NCBI GenBank assembly: GCA_043228905.1
Contig: JBHGNT010000022.1
Coordinates: 6,448,001-6,512,000 of the forward strand
DNA: 64,000 nucleotides
Reading direction: 5' to 3'
DNA from: Azolla caroliniana
Taxonomy: Eukaryota > Polypodiophyta
In this document: positions 33,267 to 44,982 of the stretch, one piece after another
How the letters are laid out: each line of letters opens with the position of its first letter
Numbering within the stretch: the first letter of the stretch is position 1
The notes under the pieces: model-generated
What the model saw: only the letters and a program-made list of their open reading frames with translations
The model's database searches: none
Told to the model about the DNA's origin: nothing
Translations under genes and position numbers: made by a program

Positions 33267-34010
33267 TGTTGGGAGACAGGTCCCTCCGGATGGGAAGGAA
33301 GAAGATCAGTGACGATGAACAAACCCGGTGAAGACCGGATGAGGAGTACCCAGCTACGGAGAGCCGGATGGTGCAGGCCCGGTATGAACCGGATGAGGAG
33401 TACCTAGCTACGGAGAGCCGGATGGTGCAGGCCCCGTATGAACTGGATGAGGAGTACCCGGCTACGGAGAGCCGGATGGTGCAGGCCCCGTATGAACCGG
33501 ATGAGGAGTACCCGGCTACGGAGAGCCGAATGGTGCAGACCCGGTATGAACCGGAGGAAGAGACATATTCGTAAATATGTTTCTGAGAGCCCATTGTGGC
33601 TATATTTGTAAATAGCCGAAAAGTCATATTAGTATAAATATGACTTAGGGCAAACTAATATTATGTTGTTGTCAATTTTCTGTATTACATGAGATTAGTG
33701 TGCGTAACGTTGTACAGAGAGAGATAGAGAGAAAGAGGTCGTTGCCTTTGTTGTAACCGCCACCTGTGGCGAAGAGCGTGAGTCCGAGGTCGTTGCCTCC
33801 GTGAACTCACTGTTTTGTACATTCATACATAGTGACAGTTTGCAGCCTGTGGGCTGCCGTGGTTTTTCCCCTAGTTTGGGGTTTTCCACGTAAACCTCCT
33901 GTGTACCATTTCTCTTCTTTGTGTTGCGTTTCACTACCTGTTTTTCTGTGTATGAAAAGAATCTCGGTTGTGGCCGAGTCTTGCGCATAAGGAATGACAA
34001 GTTCCTGTCA
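33267..34010 (+). repeat. Copia-C 5' LTR
   Basis: 744 bp, TGTTGGGAGACAGG to GTTCCTGTCA. It carries about four 54-bp units (from 33358), palindromes and a TATA-containing stem at 33621-33646. Confidence 0.93.
33358..33560 (+). repeat. 54-bp tandem repeats in the Copia-C 5' LTR
   Basis: About four units beginning GAGCCGGATGGTGCAGGCCC. Because 54 is divisible by three and the unit lacks stops in several frames, the array is open in more than one frame. The 3' LTR holds two more units (about 38189-38500). Confidence 0.88.
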
Positions 34011-34012
34011 AG

Positions 34013-34025
34013 TGGTATCAGAGCG
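34013..34025 (+). other. Copia-C primer binding site (Met-tRNA type)
   Basis: TGGTATCAGAGCG lies two bases after the LTR end, the same site as in Copia-A and Copia-B. Confidence 0.92.
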
Positions 34026-34040
34026 AAATCGACACAGAAA

Positions 34041-37000
34041 ATGGACGAATCGTTTGGCGGCATGTTCAAGCTCACCGGCTCCAACTATTCAGTGTGGAAG
34101 TCGAAGATGAGGGACATGCTCGTGGTTAAAGACCTCTGGCTGCCGGTTCAGTTCGGGGACAAGAGACCGGACAAAATCGACGCCGCGATATGGGAGGTGA
34201 TGCACATGAAGACAACGGCGTACGTACGGTGCTTCATCGACATGAGCCTATACAACAACTTCAATGAAGAGAGCAAGGCTCATGAGCTCTGGGAGAAGAT
34301 CGGCATAATGTTCCAAAACAAAAATGTTGTTAACCAGGTTTCGGTATTCCGGAAGCTAGTAAGACTCCGGTACCAAGATGGCTCCAGCATGGCGGAGCAC
34401 ATGAATGCCTTCCAGGGGCTGATACACCAGGCAACGTCATTGGAAGTACCTCTTGCCGATGAGGTACTAGCGCTACTCCTGCTCAGTTCCCTCCCGGATA
34501 GCTGGGAGACGTTGGTTGTCACTTTGGGCAACGCCGGGCTGGAAGGAAAGCGGTTATCCCTAGCAAGAGTAAAGTCGAGCTTGCTAGATGAGGAGGCGCG
34601 TCGGAAGGATAAAGATACGAGCTCCGACTCCAAAGCGCTCCTTACCGAATCGGAACGCGGAAGACATAGAAACCGTAGTCCCCAGAACCAGGAGAAGTCG
34701 GGGACACGGTCAAAGTCAAGGGGGAGGCCTACTTGCTTCTATTGCGGCAAGCCGGGTCACTTCCAAAAGAACTGTCGGCATTTCCGTAAAGACAAGGAAA
34801 CCGACGGTACCGATTCGAAGCAAACCCCGGACCAGAACGGTAAAGACCGGAAGGGGACGGACCGGAAGGGAACGACGACAATCGCGGCAAGTGAAGAAGA
34901 GTTGATGCTCATCACCGAGAGGTGTGAGATAAACCTTGCCGGCGACGAGATGACCTGGGTGGTAGACTCTGGAGCGTCGTTCCACCTTACCCCGGACCGG
35001 AAATGCTTCTCATCCTACTCAGCCGGTGATCACGGCTGTGTCCGGATGGGAAATGAAGGGACATGCCGAATTGTCGGCATAGGAGACGTGTGGCAGACAA
35101 CACCAACCGGATGCAAGTTGCTGCTGAAGGATGTCCGACACGTTCCGGAAGTCCGTCTGAACCTGATATCAGTCGGCCGGCTAGATGATGAAGGCTACAC
35201 GGGTAGCATCCGGAACGGTGTCATGAAGTTCAGCAAAGGGAGCCTGATTGTGGCTCGGGTCCGGAAGGTCAACACATTGTACCTGATGAATGCCCGGTTA
35301 TGTCCGGAAGAAGTGAACGTGGCATCCAACACTGCCCGTGAGCTGTGGCACAAGAGGTTGTGTCACATGAGTGAGAAGGGGATGAAGAGGCTTGCAGACG
35401 ACAACCTCATTCCAGTGAAGAGCGTGCACTTAGAGAAGTGCACTGATTGTCTGGCCGGTAAGCAGAACCGGACCTCCTTCCGACCAAGGCCACCGATGAG
35501 ACGTATTGCACCACTGGAGTTGGTGCATACGGATGTGTGTCAGGTAGACACGAAGTCACATGCCGGAGCGCAGTACTTCGTGACGTTCATAGATGACCAC
35601 AGCCGGAAGTTGTGGGCCACACCGTTGAAGACGAAGGATCAGGTGTTATCCGTCTTCAAAGAGCTCCACGCGAGAGTGGAAAGAGAAACCGGCCGGAAGC
35701 TGAAGGCGGTTTGAGTAGATAACGGAGGAGAATACCAGGGGCAGTTCGAGGAGTACTGCCGCTCGAAGGGAATCAGGCTCGAATTTACCGTGCCGAAGAC
35801 GCTGGAACTAAACGGACTGGCCGAGAGGATGAACCGGACCATAATGGAGAGGGTTCGGAGTATGCTAGCGCATGCGAAACTACCCAAGAAGTTTTGGGCT
35901 GAGGCACTGTCGACGGCGACATACGTGATAAATAGATCACCCTCAGTACCCTTGGACGGAGACACGCCACAGAGAGTATGGACCGGTAAGGAAGTGTCCT
36001 ACCGGCATCTGAGGGTGTTCGGGTGTCTCGCGTACGTGCATGTAGCAAAGGACCGGAGAGGAAAGTTAGATCCAAAGACCCGGCCATGCATATTCCTCGG
36101 TTACGGTGACGATGAGTTCGGCTACCGAGTGTGGGACCCGGTCGACAAGAAGGTATTCCGGAGTCGAGATATTATCTTCATGGAGGACAAGACGCTCGCC
36201 GACTGGGAGTCGGAGAAGAAGATAATGAACTCTGAGTCGACCGGTAAGGATAGACTCTACGATGAGCAGACCCAACCGGCAAGAGACCGGTTAGCACTCG
36301 AGGAACCAGCCGGTTACGGTGAGGATACCGAACCGGCAGAAGAAGAAGTAGAGGAAGCTGAGACCGGAACCGGCCAAGACCCCGAATCGGATGAGGATGA
36401 GGAGCAAATGGAGGAGCCGGTTACCGAAGCCCGAAGACGTAGATATCCTCTCAGAGAGAGAAGGGCCCCCCGGAGATTTCCGGATTCAGAGCATGTTCTG
36501 CTGACCGATGAGGGGGAGCCAGAAAGCTTCGAAGAAGTGAAGGAAGACACCCACAGCCAAAAATGGTTAAGTGCCATGCAGGACGAGATGGATTCCCTGC
36601 ATGAGAACCATACGTATGAATTGGTGAAGTTGCCGAAAGGAAAGCGGGCACTCCGAAACAAGTGGGTGTACAAGTTGAAACCGGGAGATGCCGGCAACCC
36701 CCCGAGATACAAAGCCAAGATCGTGGTGAAGGGGTTCCAGCAGAAGAAGGGCGTGGAGTTCAACGAGATATTTGCCCCAGTAGTAAAGATGACCTCCATC
36801 CGGACGGTGCTGAGTATAGCAGCAAGCATGGACCTCGAGGTAGAGCAGCTGGACGTGAAGACGGCATTCCTTCACGGTGACCTCGAAGAGGAGATCTACA
36901 TGCAGCAACCGGAAGGATTTGTGGAGAAAGGGAAGGAGCACCTGGTATGCCGGTTGAAGAAGAGCCTGTACGGACTGAAGCAGGCTCCTCGGCAATGGTA

Positions 37001-38087
37001 CCGGAAGTTCGACTCCTTCATGACCGATCAAGGGTACCACAAGACACAGGCCGATCACTGTGTGTTTGTGAAGAAGTTCGAAGGAGGTGACTTCTTAATA
37101 CTCCTCCTGTACGTGGATGACATGTTGATCGTCGGACGTGACCAAGTCAAAATACGGATGCTGAAGAAGGCTCTCAACCGGACCTTCTCAATGAAAGACT
37201 TGGGTTCGGCAAGACAGATGTTGGGGATGCACATCATCCGGAACCGGTCAGCGAAGCAATTATGGCTGTCACAGGAGAAGTATGTGACAAAGGTGCTTCA
37301 CCGGTTCAACATGTCAGATGCAAAACCGGTCGGATCGACACTTCCGGCAAACTGCAAGCTATCCGGTAAGCAAAGCCCGAGGACGAAAGCAGAGAAGGCG
37401 GATATGATGAAGATCCCATATGCCTCTGCCGTCGGGAGCTTGATGTACGCAATGGTTTGTACCCGACCGGATATAGGATACGCAGTCGAAGTGGTGAGCC
37501 GGTTCATGAGTAATCCCGACAAGCAGCATTGGAACGCGGTCAAATGGATACTCCGGTATTTGAAGGGCACTTCAAATATGTGTCTCCGACTCGGCTCCAG
37601 AAAACCTCAACTGGACAGTTTCACCGATTCGGACATGTCGGCTGATGTGGATACCAGCCGGTCTACATCCGGATATGTGATGACATATGCAGGGGGAGCT
37701 GTTTCGTGGCAGTCGAGGCTGCAGAAGACGGTTGCATTGTCAACCACAGAGGCGGAGTACATGGCGGCTGTGGAAGCCGGCAAGGAAATATTATGGATGA
37801 AGGACTTCATCAGAGAGCTCAGTATCCGGCAAGAGGAATACCGACTCTACTGCGACAGTCAAAGTGCCATCCACCTTGCTAAGAATGCGGCCTACCATTC
37901 CCGGACGAAGCATATCCAGCGGAGGTATCACTGGATCCGGGAAAGAGTAGATGACCAGGAGTTCGCACTGACGAAGATCCACACGGCCGGGAATGGGTCA
38001 GATATGTTGACCAAAGTGTTGACACCCGACAAGTTGGACGCATGCCGGAAGAGGATCGGACTGGTAAGACACCCCATGCCGGAGTGA
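34041..38087 (+). pseudogene. Copia-C gag-pol with one nonsense codon
   Basis: 1,348-residue frame from ATG 'MDESFGGMFKLTG' to the stop at 38087. It is broken only by TGA at 35712-35714, at the position of Arg in Copia-B ('KAIRADNGGEY'), a CGA-to-TGA change inside the integrase core. All other motifs are intact: knuckle 'CFYCGKPGHFQKNC', protease 'WVVDSGASFH', integrase 'LNGLAERMNR', RT 'LLYVDDMLIVG', RNase H 'DSQSAIHLAKN'. A truncated product would contain Gag, protease and part of integrase. The single lesion suggests recent inactivation. Confidence 0.93.
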
Positions 38088-38097
38088 AGGGGGAGTT
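38088..38097 (+). other. Copia-C polypurine tract
   Basis: AGGGGGAG directly after the stop codon and before the 3' LTR, as in Copia-B. Confidence 0.85.
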
Positions 38098-38949
38098 TGT
38101 TGGGAGACAGGTCCCTCCGGATCGGAAGGAAGAAGATCAGTGACGATGAACAAACTCGGTGAAGACCGGATGAGGAGTACCCGACTATAGAGAGCCGGAT
38201 GGTGCAGGCCCGGTATGAACCGGATGAGGAGTACCCGGCTACGGAGAGCCGGATGGTGCAGGCCCGGTATGAATCGGATGAGGAGTACCCGGCTACGGAG
38301 AGCCGGATGGTGCAGGCCCGGTATGAACCGGATGAGGAGTACCCGGCTACGGAGAGCCGGATGGTGCAGGCCCCGTATGAACCGGATGAGGAGTACCCGG
38401 CTACGGAGAGCCGGATGGTGCAGGCCCGGTATGAACCGGATGAGGAGTACCCGGCTACGGAGAGCCGAATGGTGCAGACCCGGTATGAACCGGAGGAAGA
38501 GACATATTCGTAAATATGTTTCTGAGAGCCCATTGTGGCTATATTTGTAAATAGCTGAAAAGTCATATTAGTATAAATATGACTTAGGGCAAACTAATAT
38601 TATGTTGTTGTCAATTTTCTGTATTACATGAGATTAGTGTGCGTAACGTTGTACAGAGAGAGATAGAGAGAAAGAGGTCGTTGCCTCTGTTGTAACCGCC
38701 GCCTGTGGCGAAGAGCGTGAGTCCGAGGTCGTTGCCTCCGTGAACTCACTGTTTTGTACATTCATACATAGTGACAGTTTGCAGCCTGTGGGCTGCCGTG
38801 GTTTTTCCCCTAGTTTGGGGTTTTCCACGTAAACCTCCTGTGTACCATTTCTCTTCTTTGTGTCGCGTTTCACTACCTGTTTTTCTGTGTATGAAAAGAA
38901 TCTCGGTTGTGGCCAAGTCTTGCGCATAAGGAACGACAAGTTCCTGTCA
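38098..38949 (+). repeat. Copia-C 3' LTR with expanded repeat array
   Basis: 852 bp. It contains about six 54-bp units between 38189 and 38500, against four in the 5' LTR. Each unit can be read as the 18-residue peptide unit MVQARYEPDEEYPATESR. Outside the array it differs from the 5' LTR at only about ten positions. The TATA stem is at 38560-38585. Confidence 0.93.
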
Positions 38950-38954
38950 GTAGG

Positions 38955-38988
38955 CATATCAAAGGTGTTACCTACAGAACGGTTAACA
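38955..38988 (+). repeat. Gypsy-1 3' LTR, right part
   Basis: Last 34 bp of the Gypsy-1 LTR, ending GAACGGTTAACA and followed by the target duplication TACAC. Confidence 0.93.
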
Positions 38989-38993
38989 TACAC

Positions 38994-39392
38994 GGTGGAA
39001 GTTTCCCATGAAGGACCTCGGTTCGGAAAGACACATTTTGGGGATGGCTTCGGAATCGATGACAGTTATTCCTATCTCAAGCCAACTATATTGGACGTGT
39101 CATAGAATGCTTTAACATGGAATTGGCCAAATCTGCTTGTACTCCCAATTAGCCTTTGGCTATCTTAGAATGATTGCCTAACATCCAGTTCGGAGGGGGA
39201 AACTATAAAGTCGGTACTATACACACCGGTTGTCGGCTCCTTGATGTATGCAATGGTTGCAACACGGCTGGACTTAGCCCATGATGTAGGAGTCGTCAAC
39301 AGATTCAGGCACAATCCCAACCGAGCGCAATGAGACTTTAGGCATAGTCGGTTATACCGCCTTGGACTTTGCCAACTGCTTAAATAGTTGGT
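38994..39392 (+). pseudogene. Copia-D reverse transcriptase relict
   Basis: Frame-shifted Copia RT/RNase H fragment forming the right flank of Gypsy-1. Motifs are 'FPMKDLGSERHILGM', 'YIGRVIECFNMELAKSA' (another frame), 'VVGSLMYAMVATRLDLAHD' and 'VGVVNRFRHNPNRAQ'. Several stops occur. No LTRs were recognised. It differs from Copia-A, B and C and is older. Confidence 0.7.
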
Positions 39393-39401
39393 GAAGGACT
39401 T

Positions 39402-41459
39402 ATGTTCCGATATCAAGATCTCTTTTGAGTATTATCTCTTCATTGCACAAAAATGTTGTGTAGTTGCATTCAAGATTTGATTATGTGTTAGCAACATGAG
39501 ATTACACATAATGCAACAACAAGTTCTCAACAGTGATCTCAGTAACAATGGCCTCAATGTTCCAAGTAGTAAGGGTGCATCCAGAAGAAATGTGATCAGT
39601 TGGATGAAGAACTACTTCAAGCTTAACTGTGAAGTAATGCCAACTACTGGTAGGTTGCATCTCTCAGATAATTACACATGAAGAGAAGTATATGATGCCT
39701 ACAAGTCAGAAATGCGATCATAAAGTGATAAATATGTCACCTACAATCAGTTCACAAGATTCTAGTCAACATGATTCATTAACATTGTTATAGCTTGGAA
39801 AGTACGCATGGGGTATAATTGTTCTATTTGTGCAAACTTAAAGAGCGTGGCTAAAGGTGCCAAAACAACAAAGGAGAAGGACATCAATAAAAAGTTGTTA
39901 CAGGACCATCGAGATGCACAAGCATTGGAGCGGAAAAAAGCAATGCACCATCGAGAGAAGCCGTTGAAGAAACCGGGACAATACATGTGTCTAATGATTG
40001 CTAGTATAGACTAGAGAAGATGTGTCTACCTCACCTTAGGCGGCTTCAGAAATATGTCAATGACGAATGTCTCATTCAGATGCACTTGGTGGGTTGTATG
40101 GCTTATAATGGGACAATTAAACCCCACGTCTTCATTACTTACTTGAATGTCCACAAGGACCCCAACCTAACAGTTACTGTGCTTCAAAGGGTTTTGATGA
40201 AATGGGGTCACCCGTTACCACTTGTTCTCTACATTCAATTGGACAACATTGCTAGGGAAAACAAGAATTCAATTGTTTTTGGATATTTGAGTATGTTGGC
40301 GAAACAAGGAGTGTTTAGGAAAGTTAAAGTTAACTTCGTTCTGGTTGGTCACACACATGACCATAGTGACCAGGTGTTCAGTACATTCTCTAGACAGTTG
40401 TCTCGATATGATGCTTTCACATTACCGAAGTTATTTGACGTCATTTGTGATGTATATACACCACGTCCGAATGTGATCCACTTAAAGGAGATACACGACT
40501 TTAAGAGATACATTGCAGATGGCGGGGAGGGGAATGTGAAAGTGTTAGCCCAATTAAACAATATTAGCTTCAATCACATATTCTTGAAAAAGAAAAATGA
40601 TATAAGTGGTGGTATGCTATTGCATGCAAAGCAATATTCATCTTCCCCACAATGGGAGCCAGAAGGCGGTTGTCAGTTCTTGCTTCATATGCCATCTACT
40701 ACCATTTATGGTGCGAAAACAATGTTGGTTGAGACTAAAAAGGAAATGCACATTGAGTTGGTAGATGAGCAAAGGAACTTTTGGATGCAAGCCTTACAAG
40801 ACAAAAGGAAGCACATTGATAATGCACAGAAGTATGTTGCACCTCAAGATACCTCATGGTTAGTAATTCCTTCACTGGTAATTGGTCCTTGCAGATATCA
40901 TTTGCGTGGTTCGTACAACACCCACCTGGTTCTCAAACGTCACCTCATGCACCTAATGCAGATCGTGACAACTTGCTCCATCCACAACAGAGAGACATTT
41001 ATGTGGGAGCGAGGATGACAAAAGTAGCAGAAGCCCGTTGGCAAGGAAAATTCCAAGAAATGAAGGTTGGGATGTTAATTGCCACACTTGCAAATGACAA
41101 TGACCTAGGGCACCAATTCTGGATTGGTAAAGTACTAGACGTAGTGATGCATGAAAACCAAAACCAAATAAAGTCTACAAAGGTGCATTGGTACAACACT
41201 AAAAGTAAGAATGCATTTACAGGCAAGTACACATTGGAGATGATGGAATGCCCAACTTCAAGAGGAAATAGAAAGCGGAAAAGAAATATTCGTAACACAT
41301 AGACCCTTGACATGCAAGAGGTGGATATCATTGTGTACGACTTTACATTGACAAAAACTGGATGTTTAAGGAAGTCCACAATAGACATAATAAAAGAGAA
41401 ATTGCCAAGTCTACAAGGCTTCTCAGATTTGAAGACGAACCAGATCTTCTACACATGAT
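39402..41459 (+). pseudogene. DUF7869-type protein pseudogene
   Basis: Conserved-domain protein of unknown function (DUF7869 family as I recall it), with about five lesions. From the left: 'CVVAFKI', 'VISWMKNYFKLNCEVMPTTG', 'GRLHLSDNYT' and a stop at 39681. Next come 'REVYDAYKSEM', a Cys-pair region 'CSICANLKS' and 'HREKPLKKPGQYMCLMIAS'. After a frame change, the long frame 40020-41018 has 'YIQLDNIARENKNSIVFGYL' and 'VNFVLVGHTHDHSDQVFS', the family hallmark. A frame change near 40880 leads to 40856-41302 ('ADRDNLLHPQQRDIYVG', 'FWIGKVLDVV'). One stop later comes 'IIVYDFTLTKTGCLRKSTID' to 41459. No transposon ends were identified, and it could be a decayed host gene or mobile-element cargo. Confidence 0.75.
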
Positions 41460-41984
41460 TTGGAGTCACAACATTTGGTTTTAGATGAAGACAATGCTTT
41501 GATTGGTACATCTGATGAGGAAGAGGATGAGTCACCATTATATACTAGGCTCTATAGTAGTGATTCTTATGAGAGGAATAACTCTTGATTGTATTTTTGG
41601 CATGAACGATTAACAATATAAGCTTGTAAGAACTCGAATGATATAAAGCTTAATTGTTTTTAACTCAATTGCTCCTTCTAGATATTGTTTGTTATAAAAA
41701 AACATGAGTTGTTAATTTTATGTTAAAAAACATAACGTAAATTTGTGAAATTTGCCTAATTTTGTGAATTTTCAATTTTATGAAATGCTGAGATTTTAAG
41801 CTTTTCCATTGAGTCTTTGTGCACATGTGATGGTTAAAAAGGCCCTGAAATCAAACGGAATATTCCTTATCCTTCCAATTGTGCGCGATCCTTCCACTTT
41901 TGAACGCGAACGTGATTTCGTATCAATCTATATCTTCTATTCATTCTTTTTATTACAAATTTTTGTTGTATATACCCATTACAA
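41460..41984. other. AT-rich intergenic DNA
   Basis: Begins with an acidic-coding remnant ('EEEDESPLYTRLYSSDSYERN', around 41510-41590) that could be the extreme tail of the preceding pseudogene. The rest is AT-rich with no recognised feature. Confidence 0.35.
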
Positions 41985-42300
41985 GGGAGTGTCGAATACA
42001 GGAAAATAATGGACATATTCACATTGTCCCATTGGCCACACTAGGTTTAGGCTATTTATGTAAATAGTGGAAAGGGTTGTTACCCTAGAAGTCAGTTGGT
42101 ATTTAAACTGACTTTTGCAACCTAGTTTGAGGGTTGTTGTTCATGTTGTACATTGTGACATTGTAACGTTGAGCAGAATAATATAGTGACATACTCTTGT
42201 GCCTAACTCTGTTGTCTTCTCTCTGCACTTGTTCTTTTGATCTTGTCCTAATTCAGTTGTTTGTCCTAGTATTCAATCTCTTATTACATTTGGTATAAGT
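41985..42300 (+). repeat. Relict Copia LTR end with degenerate primer site
   Basis: Shows 'aggctatttatgtaaatagtgg', then the palindrome AAGTCAGTT-ggtattta-AACTGACTT (42089-42114), a T-rich leader, and 'ttacatttggtataag', a degenerate TGGTATCAG primer site. The order is that of the Copia-B/C LTRs. Its left end and partner LTR are not found. Confidence 0.5.
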
Positions 42301-44982
42301 TGTCTACTTAAAGATCTTCATAAGAAGAGTATTGGTTTTCAGTATGTGTGTGGCGGAGTAATCTAGGGCCCAGTTTGGGCGAAAGCCTTGACTTCCACAT
42401 GAAGCGGTCAAGGTTGCCGAACAGCCGGCCACAAGTAATTCCAACATAGGAACTGACTTAAACAATCGAGCAGGTGCGCAAAGACCTGTAACCATTGGGT
42501 GCTTTGACGGGTTCCACTTCTGAAGGCCACTTTCAACACAAGAACACGTGGATCTAGCAACTCTAACCATAGATCATCCCCTCTCAAGAACTTGATAGAA
42601 TAAAAAAATAATGGAAAAGAACAATTCCATCTATCAATGACCCTTCAAATATTTGTTCCATCTCTCAAGAACTTGTGGAAGCATGAGGAAAGTCAAATGT
42701 AGTAGAAATATCAACCTTATCAACAAAAGTAATATGAACGAAACCTTATCGTACCCTATGGACGATTGATGGTGTTATGAATATCTATACAAAATAGCAT
42801 ATATATATATACTGATAATCATAGAAAAGGTTATATGGAGTCTCAAATCCATGACCTTCATTATAATATATCCATGCTTTAACCAATAGGTTAGTATTTT
42901 ATATATCTGTTTTTATAGATAATGTTGTATATACATAATATAGGTTAGTAATATACATAATATTATGAGATGTTTACCACCTCACATAGGCTAATTCGTG
43001 CTCACCAAATAGCATGATTGCATGAATGCCAAGTGGAGATCATGCATGGATGGCAGGTGGCGAGCATGCATGGGTCCAACCATTCATTATATGCAAGCAT
43101 GTATTGTCACTTTGACCTTTATTGTCGACATTAAACCAAATAGTTATCTAGTCATATGAATCTAACCAAATGTGAAACACCATAGCAATGCAGCAGTCAT
43201 GTAAATGAAGTTACGATATGAGCATTAGGATAGGAACGCATTTAGTTTATGAGATACTTCTATGAGAACATCTTTTTGAAAGTAACAACCTAATAACTAA
43301 GAGAATGTTACCAATCAACAAAATTGGGTGTTCAAATACGTAGGAGAGCGTATGAAAGTTATTAAACATGCTATGAAAGTTCTACTAGACGACACTTCTA
43401 TGTTGAATTTCATATGGGAAAATAAAGTGTTTCTACTACATTCAGGGAGTGATCACCAACCCATAAATTTCAATCATAGACATCTATCACAACCATGCCC
43501 ACACATTCAAGGGGGGCACCCATGCTTTTAGGTAGGCATTATTGGTATTTTATTTACATTCTAAAATCTTAAAGATCTTTTATGAAAAACTATAATAAAG
43601 GTAGACTTGAATTCCTAGAAATCGGTAGACTTAATTGGCTTAACCGGTTTGGCCTTGTCCAAACCGGTTTTGGAGTTTCCAAACCTGAACTGAACCGATT
43701 CCTAAACCGGTTTATGCTAACCAGTTTGGACAAACCGGTTTTGCAAAGCCAATTAAGTCTTGACTCTTAACCAGCTTGGAAACGAGTTTGGCCCAAAACA
43801 TTTATTTCAGTTCGGCTCAAGCCATCTTAAACCGAGCTCAAACCAAACAGCCAAACCATTTAAAAACGGTTTTTATCGGTTCCGTTTAAGCTTGAGTGGA
43901 GCCTAAGTTTGAGTGGAGCCGGAGCCTTCTGCCAATTCCTATTTCAAAGGAATAGTGCATTCTGGAAAGTGGTTTTGATATCACACGAATATTTGCAATA
44001 GAGGAAAAAAGCAAATCAAATTGAAATGCATGTTTGAAGGAAATGATAACCTGCTCTCTACATACAAGGCACTAAGAACGCAACTTTTGCCTTCTTCTTC
44101 GACATTTGCCTGGTGAAGGGGTGTGTTTAAAAAAATGTGTTTCCTAAGGGGAAATTAGACAGTATTAACTTCACCAAATGGAATGACTTTGGTATACATA
44201 AAATTCCTATCACACAAGAGAGAACCAATATGAAAATTGCAACAAATTCTTGTTAAGATACAAAAGAGAATGTAAAACAATGGGTAAACCAGTTCAGTTA
44301 TAAACACAACCAGACACCTCGGGGTGAACCCCAGATATTGAGCCACAATTGTTCTTACCATTTCTAATCTTTATACACCATGTGTATCAACGGAATTCAC
44401 AACATTAAATACACAGCAAGTTCAACGAAACAGGAAAAACAATTGAAGTGAAGAATTGGTCTTTAAAAGTCTGTTTTCTTGTTTTTTATATGAAGCTATA
44501 ATTGGAACAGAACATAAAACGAAACAGCAACAGAAGTATACATCAGCGGCATCATTCCAAACAAACAGTTTCGTGAAGCAGAAAAAGAATCAGCAAACAG
44601 ATTGTAAAAGACTAATTTATTGTTTATAGATTCAGAAAAAAGAGGAACATACTGAGATCAATCCAGAATAATAAAGCTTTTCAAGTCCATAGTACCATAA
44701 GCTTCATCCTTGTGATCAAGAACAACGTAAATCCGCCATCAAGATTTGACACAAAATTGTCAGCATGAAAACACGGGGCTTCCCTTAAATAAGGTTAAGA
44801 AACTTATTCCAGAAATTTCAAACAATACCTCCTCCCTTGATATTACATCAAATAGTTTCCTTTTTCAAGCATTTTCTAACAGGATAGCATATAATATACC
44901 ACTAAGGATATACAAAGAAAGGGAACAGCAAAAACAGCAAGCGTGGCCAGGCATCAGAGGACACGTATTTTCTGTGAGATGC
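42301..44982. other. Intergenic DNA, with eIF1A 3' flank at the right
   Basis: No gene recognised. Bases 43640-43890 contain many 'aaccggttt' repeats in otherwise AT-rich DNA. Bases 42780-42830 hold a TA run. The last 350 bases are probably the 3' untranslated region of the minus-strand eIF1A gene; a TTTATTG near 44617 reads CAATAAA on that strand, a possible polyadenylation signal. Confidence 0.4.

Larger units (their letters stand above)
33267..38949 (+). mobile_element. Copia-C: full-length Copia in the Gypsy-1 LTR
   Basis: 5,683-bp Copia element with the target duplication GTAGG (33262-33266 and 38950-38954). It is a relative of Copia-B, with the same gene order, primer site, LTR architecture and near-identical protein motifs. 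The 5' LTR is 744 bp and the 3' LTR 852 bp; the 108-bp difference is two 54-bp repeat units. The polyprotein frame has a single nonsense codon. Confidence 0.95.
11442..38988 (+). mobile_element. Gypsy-1: Ty3/Gypsy element with nested insertions
   Basis: A single Ty3/Gypsy insertion bounded by the 5-bp duplication TACAC (11437-11441 and 38989-38993). It has 491-bp LTRs, gag, protease, RT, RNase H, integrase and a third 3' reading frame. Insertions inside it are Copia-B (13134-18650), a probable solo LTR (about 21586-22982), a composite Gypsy-3 segment (24486 to about 29300) and Copia-C (33267-38949). Removing these leaves about 10 kb, the length of Gypsy-2. The two LTRs differ at about 17 of 491 positions by my count, 15 of them transitions. 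Coding frames carry many nonsense codons. The integrase ends without a chromodomain in '...NGFRLRPYQGN', as in the Ogre/Tat/Athila branch. Confidence 0.92.

Noticed and set aside
38199-38513. Open frame of 104 codons built from an 18-residue repeat
   Set aside because: It is the 54-bp LTR tandem array of Copia-C, open in several frames on both strands because the unit length is divisible by three. No start context or partner in Copia-B.
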